Source: Hymenobacter sp. APR13
GTDB lineage: Bacteria > Bacteroidota > Bacteroidia > Cytophagales > Hymenobacteraceae
Length of the DNA: 64,000 nucleotides
Assembly: GCF_000737515.1 (NCBI RefSeq)
Contig: NZ_CP006587.1
Span: 1,903,001 to 1,967,000 of the forward strand
Reading direction: 5' to 3'
Below, piece after piece: positions 33,799 through 42,882 of the stretch. Each line of letters begins with the position of its first letter. Position 1 is the first letter of the stretch. The translations under genes and the position numbers were made by a program. The notes below the pieces were generated by a model. The model was not told the DNA's origin. It saw only the letters and a program-made list of their open reading frames with translations, and did not search any database.

Positions 33799-35202
33799 AT
33801 GTTTGGCTTAGAGCCTCACGTGCTGCTGTTGCTGGCTGCCTGCCTGGTAGCGGCCTGCGCGTTCGAATTTGTTAATGGCTTTCACGACACGGCCAACGCC
33901 GTGGCCACGGTCATCTATACCAACGCCCTGCGGCCCTGGGTGGCCGTAGTCTGGTCGGCGTTCTGGAACTTCATCGGGGTGTTTTCCGGCGGCATAGCCG
34001 TGGCCATGGGCATCGTGTACCTGCTGCCCGTCGAAAGCCTCGTCGACCAGAACGTGTACCACGGCATTGCCATGGTGGGGGCCCTGATTCTGGGGGCCAT
34101 CATCTGGAACGTGGGCACCTGGTACTACGGCCTGCCCTCGTCGTCGTCGCACGCCCTGATTGGCTCCATTCTGGGGGTAGGCATTGCCTTCAGTTTGCTG
34201 CCCGGCTCGCAGAACGCGGCCGTCAACTGGAGCAAAGCCGGCGAAACGGGCATTGCCCTGCTTACGGGCCCGCTGTTCGGCTTCTCGCTCACCATCATCA
34301 TGATGTTTCTGCTGAAGCGGTTTGTGCGCAACAAATCCATCTTCAAGGAGCCCAACAAGCACAAGCCACCACCCATCTGGATTCGCCTCATCCTGATTGC
34401 CACCTGCACGCTGGTGAGCTTCTTCCACGGCTCCAACGATGGCCAGAAGGGCGTGGGTTTGATTATGCTCATCCTCATTGGCATCGTGCCCACCTATTTC
34501 GCCCTCGACGGCGGCAAGAACCCGCTGGATATGCGCGACTCGCTGGTGAAGATTGAGCAGGTGATGGGCAAGGTGAACCCCACCGAGCTGAGCCCCGCCG
34601 ACCAGAAGATGCTGGCCGAAATCAAAAGCCAGACCGATACGCTCGACGCCATCTTCGCCGGCAAAACCAGCGTGGCCCAGCTGCCGCAGGACGCACGCTT
34701 CCAGATTCGCAAAGGCATTCTGCTGACCGCCAACCGCGCCAAGAAGCTGCTCGGCAGCGAGCGGGTAAGCCTGAGCACCGCCGACCGCGCCACCTACGAC
34801 ACGGCCATTGCCGACATGAAGTCGTTCACGGACTACGCCCCGTTCTGGGTGCTGCTGGCGGTGTCGCTGTCGCTGGCCTGCGGCACCATGATTGGCTGGC
34901 AGCGCATCGTCAAAACCATCGGCGAGCGGATTGGCAAGGAGCACCTGACCTACGCCCAGGGCGCTTCGTCGGAGCTGGTGGCCGCCGCCATGATTGGGGT
35001 GAACACCGCCTACGGCCTGCCGGCTTCCACCACGCACGTGCTGTCGTCGGCCATTGCCGGCTCCATGGTGGCCAACCGCGGCATCAAGAACCTGAACCCG
35101 CAGATGGTGCGCAACATTGCCCTGGCCTGGGTGCTCACGCTGCCCGTAACGATGGCGCTGTCAGGTGGTTTGTTCCTACTGTTCCGCGCTATTCTGGGCT
35201 AG
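33799..35202 (+). CDS. pitA: Inorganic phosphate transporter, PiT family
   Basis: PiT permeases bring phosphate into the cell with protons or sodium. The 467-residue protein from ATG 33799-33801 starts MFGLEPHVLLLLAACLVAACAFEFVNGFHDTANAVATVI, which holds the family signature GFHDTANAVATVIYT. The second signature GLPASTTHVLSSAIAGSM appears in the C-terminal half (residues about 410), and SSSHALIGSILG in the first. About ten membrane helices surround a soluble insert (about 250-340) rich in charged residues, common in PiT proteins of this phylum. It is monocistronic with a strong terminator. An upstream open frame from 33733 overlaps the promoter and is not used. Confidence 0.93.
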   Translation: MFGLEPHVLLLLAACLVAACAFEFVNGFHDTANAVATVIYTNALRPWVAVVWSAFWNFIGVFSGGIAVAMGIVYLLPVESLVDQNVYHGIAMVGALILGAIIWNVGTWYYGLPSSSSHALIGSILGVGIAFSLLPGSQNAAVNWSKAGETGIALLTGPLFGFSLTIIMMFLLKRFVRNKSIFKEPNKHKPPPIWIRLILIATCTLVSFFHGSNDGQKGVGLIMLILIGIVPTYFALDGGKNPLDMRDSLVKIEQVMGKVNPTELSPADQKMLAEIKSQTDTLDAIFAGKTSVAQLPQDARFQIRKGILLTANRAKKLLGSERVSLSTADRATYDTAIADMKSFTDYAPFWVLLAVSLSLACGTMIGWQRIVKTIGERIGKEHLTYAQGASSELVAAAMIGVNTAYGLPASTTHVLSSAIAGSMVANRGIKNLNPQMVRNIALAWVLTLPVTMALSGGLFLLFRAILG

Positions 35203-35232
35203 CAGCCACCGGCACCTTTCCTGCCTTAATAC

Positions 35233-35266
35233 AAAAAAGCCGCTCTTTTGCAAGAGCGGCTTTTTT
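35233..35266 (+). terminator. Terminator of the phosphate transporter gene
   Basis: Perfect 15-bp stem AAAAAAGCCGCTCTT, 4-nt loop, T run behind. Confidence 0.9.
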
Positions 35267-35357
35267 GTGTGCCTGCTTTTTGGGCAGTGGGCAAAATGAG
35301 GATAACTGCTGGCTGGCTGTAGTATAGTGCAGGCGAAATACTTACAAAATCAGCCAC

Positions 35358-35400
35358 TTATCCACTTATCCACACAGTTTTTACCGTGTTTTGTGGATAA
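35358..35400. promoter_or_regulatory. Cluster of three DnaA-box-like nonamers
   Basis: TTATCCACT (35358-35366) is fused head to tail with a perfect TTATCCACA (35366-35374), and a perfect TGTGGATAA lies on the opposite strand at 35392-35400. This is the left outpost of the larger cluster at 36717-37125. Confidence 0.7.
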
Positions 35401-35408
35401 CCGTGGTT

Positions 35409-35894
35409 TTAGGCAGGCCACTGTACGTCAAGGTCTTCGGATATAAACACCCCGAAGTTGACAAACTGCAGCTCGTTCTCATCAAAGTAAAGGTCAATCA
35501 TTTCCTTCTCGTAGGAAATGCGCATTTCGCCGGTATCCATCTTCTCGGTCTCGCTGGCTTCGTGACCGTGGCGGCTCATGAGGGCCTGGATTTCGTCGGG
35601 CGTTTTGCCATGGATGTTCTCGCCGTAGAGGCGCATGCCGGGGTGGTCGGTTTCGATGCAGCTCAGGCGGAAGTCGTCTTCGCGGTCGAAGTACAGGGAG
35701 TAGCCTTCTTCGAGGTAGTTCCAGGCCTGGTGCTCAAACTCGTCGTCGTCTTCCGACTCTTCGATTTCTTCGGGCTCACCCATCAGGGCGCGCACCTCGT
35801 CCATGGTGGCCCCGAAGCGGAGCGGGCCCATGCCGGTGCCCAGGGTGATTTCGTTTTCGTCGAGGCTCTGAGGCGTTGCGTTTGTCGGGGTCAT
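35409..35894 (-). CDS. Hypothetical acidic protein
   Basis: A 161-residue protein from ATG 35892-35894 (MTPTNATPQSLDENEITLG). It is strongly acidic in the first half (EPEEIEESEDDDEFEHQ) and has a strand-rich second half (DFRLSCIETDHPGMRLYGENIHG, EMIDLYFDENELQFVNFGVFIS). No signal, membrane segment or known motif is recognised. The layout recalls small immunity-like or SMI1/KNR4-like folds, but this is only an impression. A TACCTTTA -7-like element lies at 35928-35935. It sits between two DnaA-box clusters. Confidence 0.6.
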   Translation of the reverse strand: MTPTNATPQSLDENEITLGTGMGPLRFGATMDEVRALMGEPEEIEESEDDDEFEHQAWNYLEEGYSLYFDREDDFRLSCIETDHPGMRLYGENIHGKTPDEIQALMSRHGHEASETEKMDTGEMRISYEKEMIDLYFDENELQFVNFGVFISEDLDVQWPA

Positions 35895-35927
35895 AGCGCT
35901 TGGGTTGGGGGTAGTTCTTGGAGAAAG

Positions 35928-35935
35928 TAAAGGTA
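35928..35935 (-). promoter_or_regulatory. -7-like element (TACCTTTA) of the acidic hypothetical gene
   Basis: Seven of eight positions of TAnnTTTG on the minus strand, 33 bp upstream of ATG 35894. Confidence 0.45.
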
Positions 35936-36095
35936 GGAGGTTGAGGGTTGATAAGTGGCGGCGGCCTGGTAGGTGCGGGAGGAATGCCCGCTTACCGAGG
36001 CACCTCGCGGGCGCAATCGGGGCCGGCTCTATTTGCCAGCGGCAGCTACCGGCCACCTATCAACACTATGCACCGGCTTATCAACATTTCACGGC

Positions 36096-36587
36096 TCATT
36101 TCCCGTAGCGGGCTTCAAAGTCAGCGCGCTGTTGCACGTAGTCGGGGTGGGTTTTGGCCTGGTCCCATTTGCGCTTGAAGATGGCGGCGGCTTCAGCTTT
36201 TTCGGGGTCTTCGGGCGAGCGGGGCAGCTCCTCGCGGCCGTGGGCCCCGCTCTGGCCCTTCTTATCGGCCGGCACGGGCCCCGCGTACTTTTTGCCGCCC
36301 TGGTGGTTGGCGTAGCGCCGGGCGCGCGTGAAGCCCATCTGCAGGAACTTCCGGGCCATGTCGGCCCCCACAAAGTCGTGCGCCTTCAGATAGGCCTCAA
36401 ACAGCCCGTAAATAGTTTCCGACGACTCCCGGGCCACTTCGGGCGTGCGGAAGCGCCAGTGGGGCAGAATTTCGCTTTTGTAGGGCTCCACCAGCAGCAC
36501 GCCCTGCTCGCCTTTGCCCACGCGGTACAGCTCGGGCTGCTCGCGCAGGTTGAGGTGCCGGAAATCCTGGTCGTAGTTGAAGGGCAT
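36096..36587 (-). CDS. DUF4385 family protein
   Basis: A 163-residue soluble protein of the DUF4385 pattern: NYDQDFRHLNLREQPELYRVGKGEQGVLLVEPYKSEILPHWRFRTPEVA (in pieces), then FLQMGFTRARRYANHQGGKKY and a C-terminal Lys/Arg-rich helix KRKWDQAKTHPDYVQQRADFEARYGK. The function of the family is unknown; the conserved PHWRFRTP and RARRYANH segments suggest a nucleic-acid or protein-binding surface. The gene runs leftward from the non-coding box cluster. Confidence 0.8.
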   Translation of the reverse strand: MPFNYDQDFRHLNLREQPELYRVGKGEQGVLLVEPYKSEILPHWRFRTPEVARESSETIYGLFEAYLKAHDFVGADMARKFLQMGFTRARRYANHQGGKKYAGPVPADKKGQSGAHGREELPRSPEDPEKAEAAAIFKRKWDQAKTHPDYVQQRADFEARYGK

Positions 36588-37479
36588 GGCGGGAGAGGTT
36601 GCCCGCTGTATACGGCGGCCGCGGCTCCCTGAGTTTCCGGCGCGCTGGATTTGATTTTCCTCCGGCCCATTTGAAACGCCGAATCGGTGGCCTCTTTTTT
36701 TTGAGGGCCGGCCGGGTTGTCCACAGGGTTAATAACTTTTTAAAAGAAGAAATTTTAAGAAATCTTTTTAATCTCCATCGTTAGGGCTGTGTATAAGTGG
36801 ACAATCGGCGGGAGTAATCCACAGCGCGGATAACTTGTGTACAGCTTCGGGTTTATGCACCGTCTATCAACAGGGTGTGTGGATAGTAAATTGCTGACAA
36901 TAAGACTTATAACCATCTTTTTCACAATCCACATAGCTTATCCACTAATCCACAATCCACAGCCAGCAGGGTGTGTGGATTGTGGTGAAAACCGGGGGAA
37001 GTTGTCCACCCTTATCCACGCGGTGTGGATACCAGAATGGGGGTGTAGGGGCGGCCAGAAATGCAAAAAAACTTATCCTGATTTTCTCCACGCGTTATCC
37101 CCAGGTTGTGGCAGTATTATCCACAGGTTAAGCCGTTTAGCCGAATGCCAGTGGAAAAGGCTGTGCAAAACCTGTGGAAAAGGAGGAGAAAACCCGCTCA
37201 GTGACTGGAATAAGCCGGTTTTGAATGTGGATAGCGCTCCGCGAAGGAGGTGAAAACCCACAAACCGGCCGCAATCTGCCCGAACACGGCCGGCCAGCCG
37301 TGGAACATAAATCATTAAAAAGCGGCCACACGCGCCAGAAACCCGCATTTTACCCCAGTAGAAGTAACTTTAAAAAGCGTTCCACGCATTTTTTAGGTCT
37401 GTAAAGAAGGATTCTGGCCTGCCAGAACCCAACCAGACAAAGCCGGACTCTTATCCGCTGCAACTGTCTTACGCGAGCT
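36588..37479. other. Candidate chromosomal replication origin (oriC)
   Basis: This non-coding stretch holds DnaA-box-like nonamers in both orientations: TTGTCCACA 36717, TGTGTATAA 36788, TAATCCACA 36815, TGTGGATAG 36878, TTATCCACT 36938, TAATCCACA 36946, TTATCCACG 37012, TGTGGATAC 37024, TTATCCCCA 37095 and a perfect TTATCCACA 37117. A nearly pure AT segment (36729-36776, low-melting) lies right beside the leftmost box, as expected for a DNA unwinding element. The three-box cluster at 35358-35400 flanks it on the left. No dnaA gene is in the window; mnmG, often near origins, is 4 kb away. The origin role is inferred from sequence only. No gene is seen here. Confidence 0.7.
36729..36776. other. 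AT-only stretch, likely DNA unwinding element
   Basis: About 48 bp with very few G or C (TTAATAACTTTTTAAAAGAA followed by AAATTTTAAGAAATC), in a region otherwise near 60 percent GC, adjacent to DnaA boxes. Confidence 0.6.
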
Positions 37480-37620
37480 GCGGAACAGCTCCGGTCCGGC
37501 GGCTCTTTTCAGCCGTCGGGCCGGTCGTTATCAGAACTACCGGGCGGCTCCCGCCTGCCAACTCGCAGGCCTACCCTGGCCGACCTGACAGGTGAGCAAG
37601 CCGCCGGACTGGAACTGCTG
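37480..37620. repeat. Intergenic repeat, CTCCGGTCCGGCGGCT family, copy 2
   Basis: The left arm (37480-37526) is almost identical to the left arm of the copy at 9463. The right arm (37585-37620) keeps GCCGCCGGAC but is diverged. The rest of the gap to 37700 has no gene. Confidence 0.75.
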
Positions 37621-37700
37621 GCTTTGAGCCCCCCCGTTTCCTCCCTCTGGGCTTATCATGGCTGCAGTATTATGGGCCACCCTAACAGCCACGAAAAAGT

Positions 37701-37749
37701 CCTCGGGTTAGCGTCTGGCCGTTGAAACGGAACAGGCGCTGACCCGAGG
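37701..37749 (-). terminator. Terminator of the Ig-like lipoprotein operon
   Basis: Stem CCTCGGGTTAGCGTCTG paired with CAGGCGCTGACCCGAGG (two mismatches), followed by CTTTTT on the minus strand. Confidence 0.75.
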
Positions 37750-37773
37750 GCAGGGTTGCGGCGTGAATATCGG

Positions 37774-39393
37774 CTAGAACGCTAGGCGGATGTCTTCCAC
37801 TTCCCAGTTGGCGCGAATCTGCACGGGCTGGGGCAGAAGGTACACCGGCTCGGCGGGCTGGAGTAGCAGCGGGTCGGCGTTGCGCCAGCGGCCGTCGGCG
37901 TCGGCGTCAATCAGCACCCGGATGGTGTAGGTGCCGGGAGCCAGACGGTCGAAGCGGAACGTGTTGCGCGGGCTCTCCAGGGTGGCGGCCACGGCGCCCT
38001 GGGCATCGAGCAGCTGCACCTCGTAGCGCGTGTACTTGGTCTGGATGGTGCCGGCCACGCTGCCCGTGCCCGACTGCTCCGTAACCCGCAGCCGCAACGG
38101 CCGCGCCCCCAGCCGCTGCCCCGAAATGGTCGTGACGTTCAGGGTATCGAGGCGGAGCGTGACGGTGGTTTTGGCTTTGGTATTGAGCAGCACCGTGAGG
38201 CGCGAGCGGTCCGGGCTGAGCTTCACCTCGGGGCCCAGCGGCAGCGCCCGGCGCGTGAGGGAGTCTTCCTGCAGCAGCACGGCGGGCTTGCCGGCCGCCA
38301 CGCGTACAGGCTCCGTGAACACAAAGCGCACCTCGCCCTGCCGGTACACTTCGCGCGGACTGCCTTCCACCGAATATACCGGCGGGCGGCGGGTGGGCGC
38401 CGTGCCCTGAAACTTCACGTTGATGGTGTCGCGGCTGGAGTTGCCGGCGCTGTCGGTGGCGGCCAGCAGGTAGCGGCCTTCCTGCAGGGCGGCGGTGCGG
38501 TAGAGAGCCACGGCCCGGCCCTGCTCCTGCAGTTGCAGCGCTTCAGCCAAGGGCGCGGTGGCGGCCACCCCGAGCGGAGCCAGCACGGCCGTGCGCAGGC
38601 CCTCGTTGTAGCTCACCCGAAACTGCGTGGGGGCCGCTTGCTGGCCGCTCACCACGGGCCGGCGGGCATCGGGGCGCACCAGTTCCAGGCGCACGCTATC
38701 GGGCCGGGCGCCAACCGTGATGGGCTGGGGCAGGTAGGCAATCTTCTCGCCGTCGTCGTAGCGGGTGTTCTGGTTTTTGTCGAGCAGGGCGTAAAGGCGG
38801 TAGCGGCCGGCCTTCAGGTTGCGCAGGCTATACGCGCCGCTCTTGTCGGTGCGGGCCAGGTAGTAGGGCTTGCCGCGGCGCAGGCCGGCGGTGTCGGCTT
38901 CGGGGTAGAGCAGCACGGAGGCGGCATCGGCGGGCTGCTGCGTAAGCAGGGTGCGCACAGTGCCCACCACGGCCCCCGAGTCGAGCACGGCCCCGGTGCT
39001 GAAGCTCACGCGGGCATCGGTGGCGGGCAGGCTCTCGGTGATGTCGCTGATGGCGTTGCCGAAGTTGAACGAGTAGGTGGTGTTTTCGTCGAGGGGCTTG
39101 TCGAACACCAGCGAAATGGCGTTGCGCTCCTCGCGCACCTTGTACTTGTTGTCGTCGGGGATGGTGGGCGCGATGATGAGGTTCTTCTGCAGATCCTTGA
39201 GCTGCACGGCTTCCGAAAACTCCAGCCGCACCACCTGGGTGCGGGCGTTGCGGGCGCCATCAGCCGGCACCGAGCGCACCAGCTTGGGCGCCACCGTGTC
39301 GCGCGGGCCACCCTGCGGCGAGCTGATGGAAGCGCAACCGGCCAAGCCAGCCGCGGCCGAAAGCAGGAACAGGAAACTAGCGCGAGCGGACAT
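37774..39393 (-). CDS. Ig-like domain lipoprotein
   Basis: A 539-residue lipoprotein from ATG 39391-39393. The signal peptide MSARASFLFLLSAAAGLAGC has a lipobox LAGC, giving N-terminal Cys20. Residues about 25-140 are a Big_5-type Ig domain (DTVAPKLVRSVPADGARNARTQVVRLEFSEAV in pieces). A carboxypeptidase-regulatory-like segment follows (YYLARTDKSGAYSLRNLKAGRYRLYALLDKNQN), then further beta domains (GRYLLAATDSAGNSSRDTINVKFQ, GTYTIRVLIDADADGRWRNAD). Such proteins occur on the outer membrane surface of Bacteroidota, with unknown binding role. It overlaps the upstream small gene by 17 bp, so the two are co-translated. Confidence 0.85.
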   Translation of the reverse strand: MSARASFLFLLSAAAGLAGCASISSPQGGPRDTVAPKLVRSVPADGARNARTQVVRLEFSEAVQLKDLQKNLIIAPTIPDDNKYKVREERNAISLVFDKPLDENTTYSFNFGNAISDITESLPATDARVSFSTGAVLDSGAVVGTVRTLLTQQPADAASVLLYPEADTAGLRRGKPYYLARTDKSGAYSLRNLKAGRYRLYALLDKNQNTRYDDGEKIAYLPQPITVGARPDSVRLELVRPDARRPVVSGQQAAPTQFRVSYNEGLRTAVLAPLGVAATAPLAEALQLQEQGRAVALYRTAALQEGRYLLAATDSAGNSSRDTINVKFQGTAPTRRPPVYSVEGSPREVYRQGEVRFVFTEPVRVAAGKPAVLLQEDSLTRRALPLGPEVKLSPDRSRLTVLLNTKAKTTVTLRLDTLNVTTISGQRLGARPLRLRVTEQSGTGSVAGTIQTKYTRYEVQLLDAQGAVAATLESPRNTFRFDRLAPGTYTIRVLIDADADGRWRNADPLLLQPAEPVYLLPQPVQIRANWEVEDIRLAF

Positions 39394-39736
39394 TGTAGAG
39401 CAGAAGCGTGGAAATGGTAAGTACGGCCAAGGCAAGAGCGGCAAAAAGCGCCGTCTTACGCGTCGGCTTGTCGTCGTCCTCGGCCGCCGGCGTGGGCGGG
39501 TCGGGCACTAGGGCGGGGCGTTGTTGGAGCGTGTCGGCCAAAGGGCGGCGGGTGGTATCGGGCGTATACGAGGCTACCCTAACGCCGGACCGGGGCCGGG
39601 CCGTATGCGCCGGCAGCGGCTGAGGCGCACTGGCTGACTGCCAGCGCGGTAGCCCCTCCCCTACCCTACCGCTCCGGCCGGACAAGGGCCCGGCGGCCAG
39701 CAGGAGTCCGAGTACCAGAGCTGCCGGCGTACGCAT
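39377..39736 (-). CDS. Hypothetical small membrane protein
   Basis: A 119-residue protein with a signal-like start (MRTPAALVLGLLLAAGPLSG), a polar Pro/Arg-rich middle, and one C-terminal helix (TALFAALALAVLTISTLLLYN). It is probably real, because it is tightly packed: the start is 4 bp after the methyltransferase stop (39741) and the end overlaps the lipoprotein start by 17 bp. No family is recognised. Confidence 0.6.
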   Translation of the reverse strand: MRTPAALVLGLLLAAGPLSGRSGRVGEGLPRWQSASAPQPLPAHTARPRSGVRVASYTPDTTRRPLADTLQQRPALVPDPPTPAAEDDDKPTRKTALFAALALAVLTISTLLLYNVRSR

Positions 39737-39740
39737 CCCC

Positions 39741-40634
39741 TCAGCGTTTGGTGGCCACGTAAATCAGGCTCGAATACTGCCCTTCGTGCTGCTCGGCGTA
39801 CTGGTTGGACTTGTAGCCGGCCTTCAGCACGGCCAGCATGCCGCCGTTGCGCTCGGCGCGGTGCTTTTCGCTGAGCATGCTCACGTAATAGGCATCCAGG
39901 GCCATCGGCAGCGTCTCCATCACCTGCATCTTGTGCTTTTTGAGCAGCTGGGTCATGGTTTTGGGGCTGAAATGGTAGAGGTGGCGCGGCACGTCGTAGG
40001 CGGCCCAGTCCTGGCGGTAGTGCTGGGCGTCGAGGCTATCCACGTTGGGCACTGCAATCAGCAGCACGCCATCAGGCTTCAACAAGCTGATGAGCTGCGT
40101 GAGGGTTTCGTTCAGGGTATGAACGTGTTCCAGTACGTGCCAGAGCGTAATGGCATCAAAGGAACCAGCCTGATAGGTTACCAGACTTTCGGTACCGACG
40201 GGCTGGCCCACGCGGTGGCTGGCTTCCTCGCGGGCGCGGGCGTTGGGCTCCCAGCCAGCCACCTGCCAGCCGTCGGCTTTGGCGGCCGCCAGGAAGTGGC
40301 CGGTGCCGCAGCCATAGTCGAAGAGGCGGCCTTTGCGGGGCGCCAGCTTGTTGAGCAGGCCCACCTTGCGGCGCATCGTGAAGAAGCGCGCCACTTTGTA
40401 AGCCTGGTTGATCATCCCTCCGGCCCCGCTGTTGTGCGACACGTACTCGTCGGACTCGTAGTAGCGGCCGATGTGGGCGGCGTCGGGCCGGGGGTTGGTG
40501 AACTGAAACGAGCACGCCTCGCACTGCTGAATGGCGAAACTCTCCTTGCTGACTGACTTATCCTCGACCACCAGCTTGTTGCGAAATTCCGTTTTGCCGC
40601 AAACCGGGCACTTCTCCAAACGCTCGTAAATCAC
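39741..40634 (-). CDS. Class I SAM-dependent methyltransferase with N-terminal zinc ribbon
   Basis: A 297-residue protein. The GTG at 40632-40634 is preferred (MIYERLEKCPVCGK), because a -7-like element TACCTTCG lies at 40705-40712, inside the longer frame. The N-terminus is a four-Cys zinc ribbon (CPVCGKTEF ... CEACSFQFTNPRP), then the SAM fold with GRLFDYGCGTGHFLAAAKADGW, WHVLEHVHTLNETL and LLKPDGVLLIAVPNVDS. This combination is typical of methyltransferases acting on sugars or cell-surface intermediates, but the substrate cannot be told. It starts an operon with the small membrane protein and the lipoprotein. Confidence 0.85.
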   Translation of the reverse strand: MIYERLEKCPVCGKTEFRNKLVVEDKSVSKESFAIQQCEACSFQFTNPRPDAAHIGRYYESDEYVSHNSGAGGMINQAYKVARFFTMRRKVGLLNKLAPRKGRLFDYGCGTGHFLAAAKADGWQVAGWEPNARAREEASHRVGQPVGTESLVTYQAGSFDAITLWHVLEHVHTLNETLTQLISLLKPDGVLLIAVPNVDSLDAQHYRQDWAAYDVPRHLYHFSPKTMTQLLKKHKMQVMETLPMALDAYYVSMLSEKHRAERNGGMLAVLKAGYKSNQYAEQHEGQYSSLIYVATKR

Positions 40635-40704
40635 AGATGCTCGCTGATTATGTTGATTTCGCTGATTGCGACGACCAGCCTGCGCAGAGAAGCCAGCCGC
40701 AAGG

Positions 40705-40712
40705 CGAAGGTA
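40705..40712 (-). promoter_or_regulatory. -7-like element (TACCTTCG) of the methyltransferase operon
   Basis: Seven of eight positions of TAnnTTTG on the minus strand, about 70 bp before the chosen GTG start. Confidence 0.45.
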
Positions 40713-40720
40713 CAAAACCA

Positions 40721-40757
40721 AACCGGCCGCCGTTTCGGAAAGAAACGGCGGCCGGTT
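40721..40757 (-). terminator. Terminator hairpin upstream of the methyltransferase operon
   Basis: Perfect 16-bp stem AACCGGCCGCCGTTTC with a 5-nt loop, followed by TTTTG on the minus strand. It may end mnmG transcripts, over 200 bp past its stop, just before the next promoter. Confidence 0.65.
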
Positions 40758-40765
40758 TTGATAAC

Positions 40766-40937
40766 AAGAACGTCATTAGCAAGAACGTCATTCCATCAGA
40801 ACGTCATTCCAAGCGGAGCGAGGAATCTCGCGCGCTGACGTTGCAATAGTAATCCAACATCAGCACGCGAGATTCCTCGCTGCACTCGGAATGACAGTTA
40901 GCCTCGGGCGAGATTCCTCGCCCCGCTCGGAATGATG
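40766..40937. repeat. GTCATTCC...GAATCTCGC composite repeat downstream of mnmG
   Basis: AACGTCATT occurs three times in direct orientation at 40769-40808. An inverted pair follows: GAGGAATCTCGCGCGCTGA (from 40820) against its complement GCACGCGAGATTCCTCGCT (from 40863), and then a further arm GCGAGATTCCTCGCCCCGCT. This looks like nested or repeated insertion of the GTCAT-type element. Confidence 0.85.
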
Positions 40938-40963
40938 TGCTGGTTGCTCAGGATGACACGGTG

Positions 40964-42829
40964 CTACCGTCCCAAATACACCATCAGCACCGATACATCC
41001 GCAGGCGAAACGCCACTGATGCGCGAGGCCTGGCCCAGGGTTTCGGGCTGAATCTTGAGCAGCTTCTCGCGGGCTTCGTGCGAGAGGGCAGGCATGGCGG
41101 TGTAGTCGAGGCGGCCTTGGATGACGAAGTTTTCCAGCTCCTGCACGCGGGCGGCCTGCTGGTGTTCCTTCTCCAGGTAGGCCTCGTACTTCACCAGAAT
41201 TTCGGCCTGCTCCAGCGCGTCGGGGCGGTACGGGGCCAGGGCCAGGGTCAGCTCGGGCAGCACGCGGGCCAGGGCCGGCAGGTCGATGCCGGGGCGGCGC
41301 AGCAGGTTCACGGCGCGGGTTTTCTCGCTGATAACGGCCGAGCCGATTTCCGTGAGCCAGGGGTTGATGTCCGCGGCCTCAATGCCGAAGTTCTTCAGCA
41401 GTTTGGCTACTTCCTTGGTCTGCTGCTCCTTTTCGCGTACCAGCTGCATGCGCTCCTCCGAGGCCAGACCCAGCTCGTAGCCCAGGGGCGTGAGGCGCAG
41501 GTCGGCGTTGTCCTGGCGCAGGAGCAGGCGGTGCTCGGCGCGGCTCGTGAACATGCGGTAGGGCTCGTCGGTACCCTTGTTCACCAAGTCGTCGATGAGC
41601 ACGCCGATGTAGGCTTCGCTGCGCTTGAGCACGAAGGGCGCTTTGCCGTGCACCTTGTTGTGGGCGTTTATACCGGCCATCAAACCCTGACAGGCAGCCT
41701 CCTCGTAGCCGGTGGTGCCGTTGATCTGGCCCGCGAAGTACAGGTTCTGGATGAGCTTGGTTTCCAGCGTGAGCTGCAGCTGCGTCGGCGGGAAGAAGTC
41801 GTACTCGATGGCGTAGCCGGGGCGGAACATCTTGGCATTCTCGAAGCCGGCAATCTTGCGCAGGGCGCGATACTGCACGTCCTCGGGCAATGAAGAGCTA
41901 AAGCCGTTCACGTACACTTCCACCGTGCTCCAGCCCTCGGGCTCCACGAAAATCTGGTGGCGGTCCTTGTCGGCGAAGCGGTTGATTTTGTCCTCTACGC
42001 TCGGGCAGTAGCGCGGCCCCAGGCCCTTGATGCGGCCCTGGAACATCGGCGACTTCTCGAAACCTTCCTTCAGGATTTCGTGGACTTCGGAGTTGGTGTA
42101 GGTGATGTAGCACGGGCGCTGGTTGCGCAGTGCGGGCGTGTCGAGGTAGGAGAATTTGCTCGGCTCAGCGTCGCCGGCCTGCTCCTCCATTTTGCTGTAG
42201 TCGAGGCTGCGGCCGTCTACGCGGGGCGGGGTGCCGGTTTTCATGCGGCCGGCCTCAAAGCCCAGCTCAATCAGCTGCTCCGTGATGCCGGTGCTGCCCT
42301 TCTCGGCCGCCCGGCCGCCGCCAAACTGCTTCTCGCCGATGTGGATGAGGCCGTTCAGGAACGTGCCGTTGGTGAGCACCACCGACTTGCCCCGGAACTC
42401 GATGCCGAGCTGGGTTTTCACGCCCACGCACACGCCCTCTTCCACCACGAGGCCCGTGACGGCTTCCTGCCAGAAATCCACATTGGGCGTCTGCTCCAGC
42501 GTCATGCGCCACTCCTCAGCGAAGCGCATGCGGTCCGACTGTGCCCGGGGGCTCCACATGGCGGGGCCTTTGGAGCGGTTCAGCATCCGGAACTGAATCA
42601 TGGTTTTGTCGGTGATGATGCCCGACTGGCCACCCAGCGCGTCCACCTCGCGCACAATCTGGCCCTTGGCCACCCCGCCCATGGCCGGGTTGCACGACAT
42701 CTGCGCGATGGTGTTCATGTTCATCGTCACCAGCAGGACCTTGGAGCCCATGTTGGCGGCCGCGGCGGCGGCCTCGCAGCCGGCGTGCCCGGCTCCTACT
42801 ACAATGACATCGTATTCTTCTTGCTGCAT
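40964..42829 (-). CDS. mnmG: tRNA uridine-5-carboxymethylaminomethyl modification enzyme MnmG (GidA)
   Basis: MnmG, with MnmE, makes 5-carboxymethylaminomethyl-uridine at the wobble position of several tRNAs. The 621-residue protein has the FAD-binding [15 protein letters not shown] motif at about 12-26, [30 protein letters not shown], the catalytic and binding segment [22 protein letters not shown], the C-terminal FAD motif [43 protein letters not shown] and [17 protein letters not shown], and ends [16 protein letters not shown]. The start is ATG 42827-42829 ([17 protein letters not shown]); a longer frame to 42949 crosses repeat DNA. mnmG is frequently close to oriC. Confidence 0.97.
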   Translation of the reverse strand: MQQEEYDVIVVGAGHAGCEAAAAAANMGSKVLLVTMNMNTIAQMSCNPAMGGVAKGQIVREVDALGGQSGIITDKTMIQFRMLNRSKGPAMWSPRAQSDRMRFAEEWRMTLEQTPNVDFWQEAVTGLVVEEGVCVGVKTQLGIEFRGKSVVLTNGTFLNGLIHIGEKQFGGGRAAEKGSTGITEQLIELGFEAGRMKTGTPPRVDGRSLDYSKMEEQAGDAEPSKFSYLDTPALRNQRPCYITYTNSEVHEILKEGFEKSPMFQGRIKGLGPRYCPSVEDKINRFADKDRHQIFVEPEGWSTVEVYVNGFSSSLPEDVQYRALRKIAGFENAKMFRPGYAIEYDFFPPTQLQLTLETKLIQNLYFAGQINGTTGYEEAACQGLMAGINAHNKVHGKAPFVLKRSEAYIGVLIDDLVNKGTDEPYRMFTSRAEHRLLLRQDNADLRLTPLGYELGLASEERMQLVREKEQQTKEVAKLLKNFGIEAADINPWLTEIGSAVISEKTRAVNLLRRPGIDLPALARVLPELTLALAPYRPDALEQAEILVKYEAYLEKEHQQAARVQELENFVIQGRLDYTAMPALSHEAREKLLKIQPETLGQASRISGVSPADVSVLMVYLGR

Positions 42830-42882
42830 CACGGATTTAGACGAATTTCTCGGATTACACGGATTCTGGCGGGCCTGGCGCA

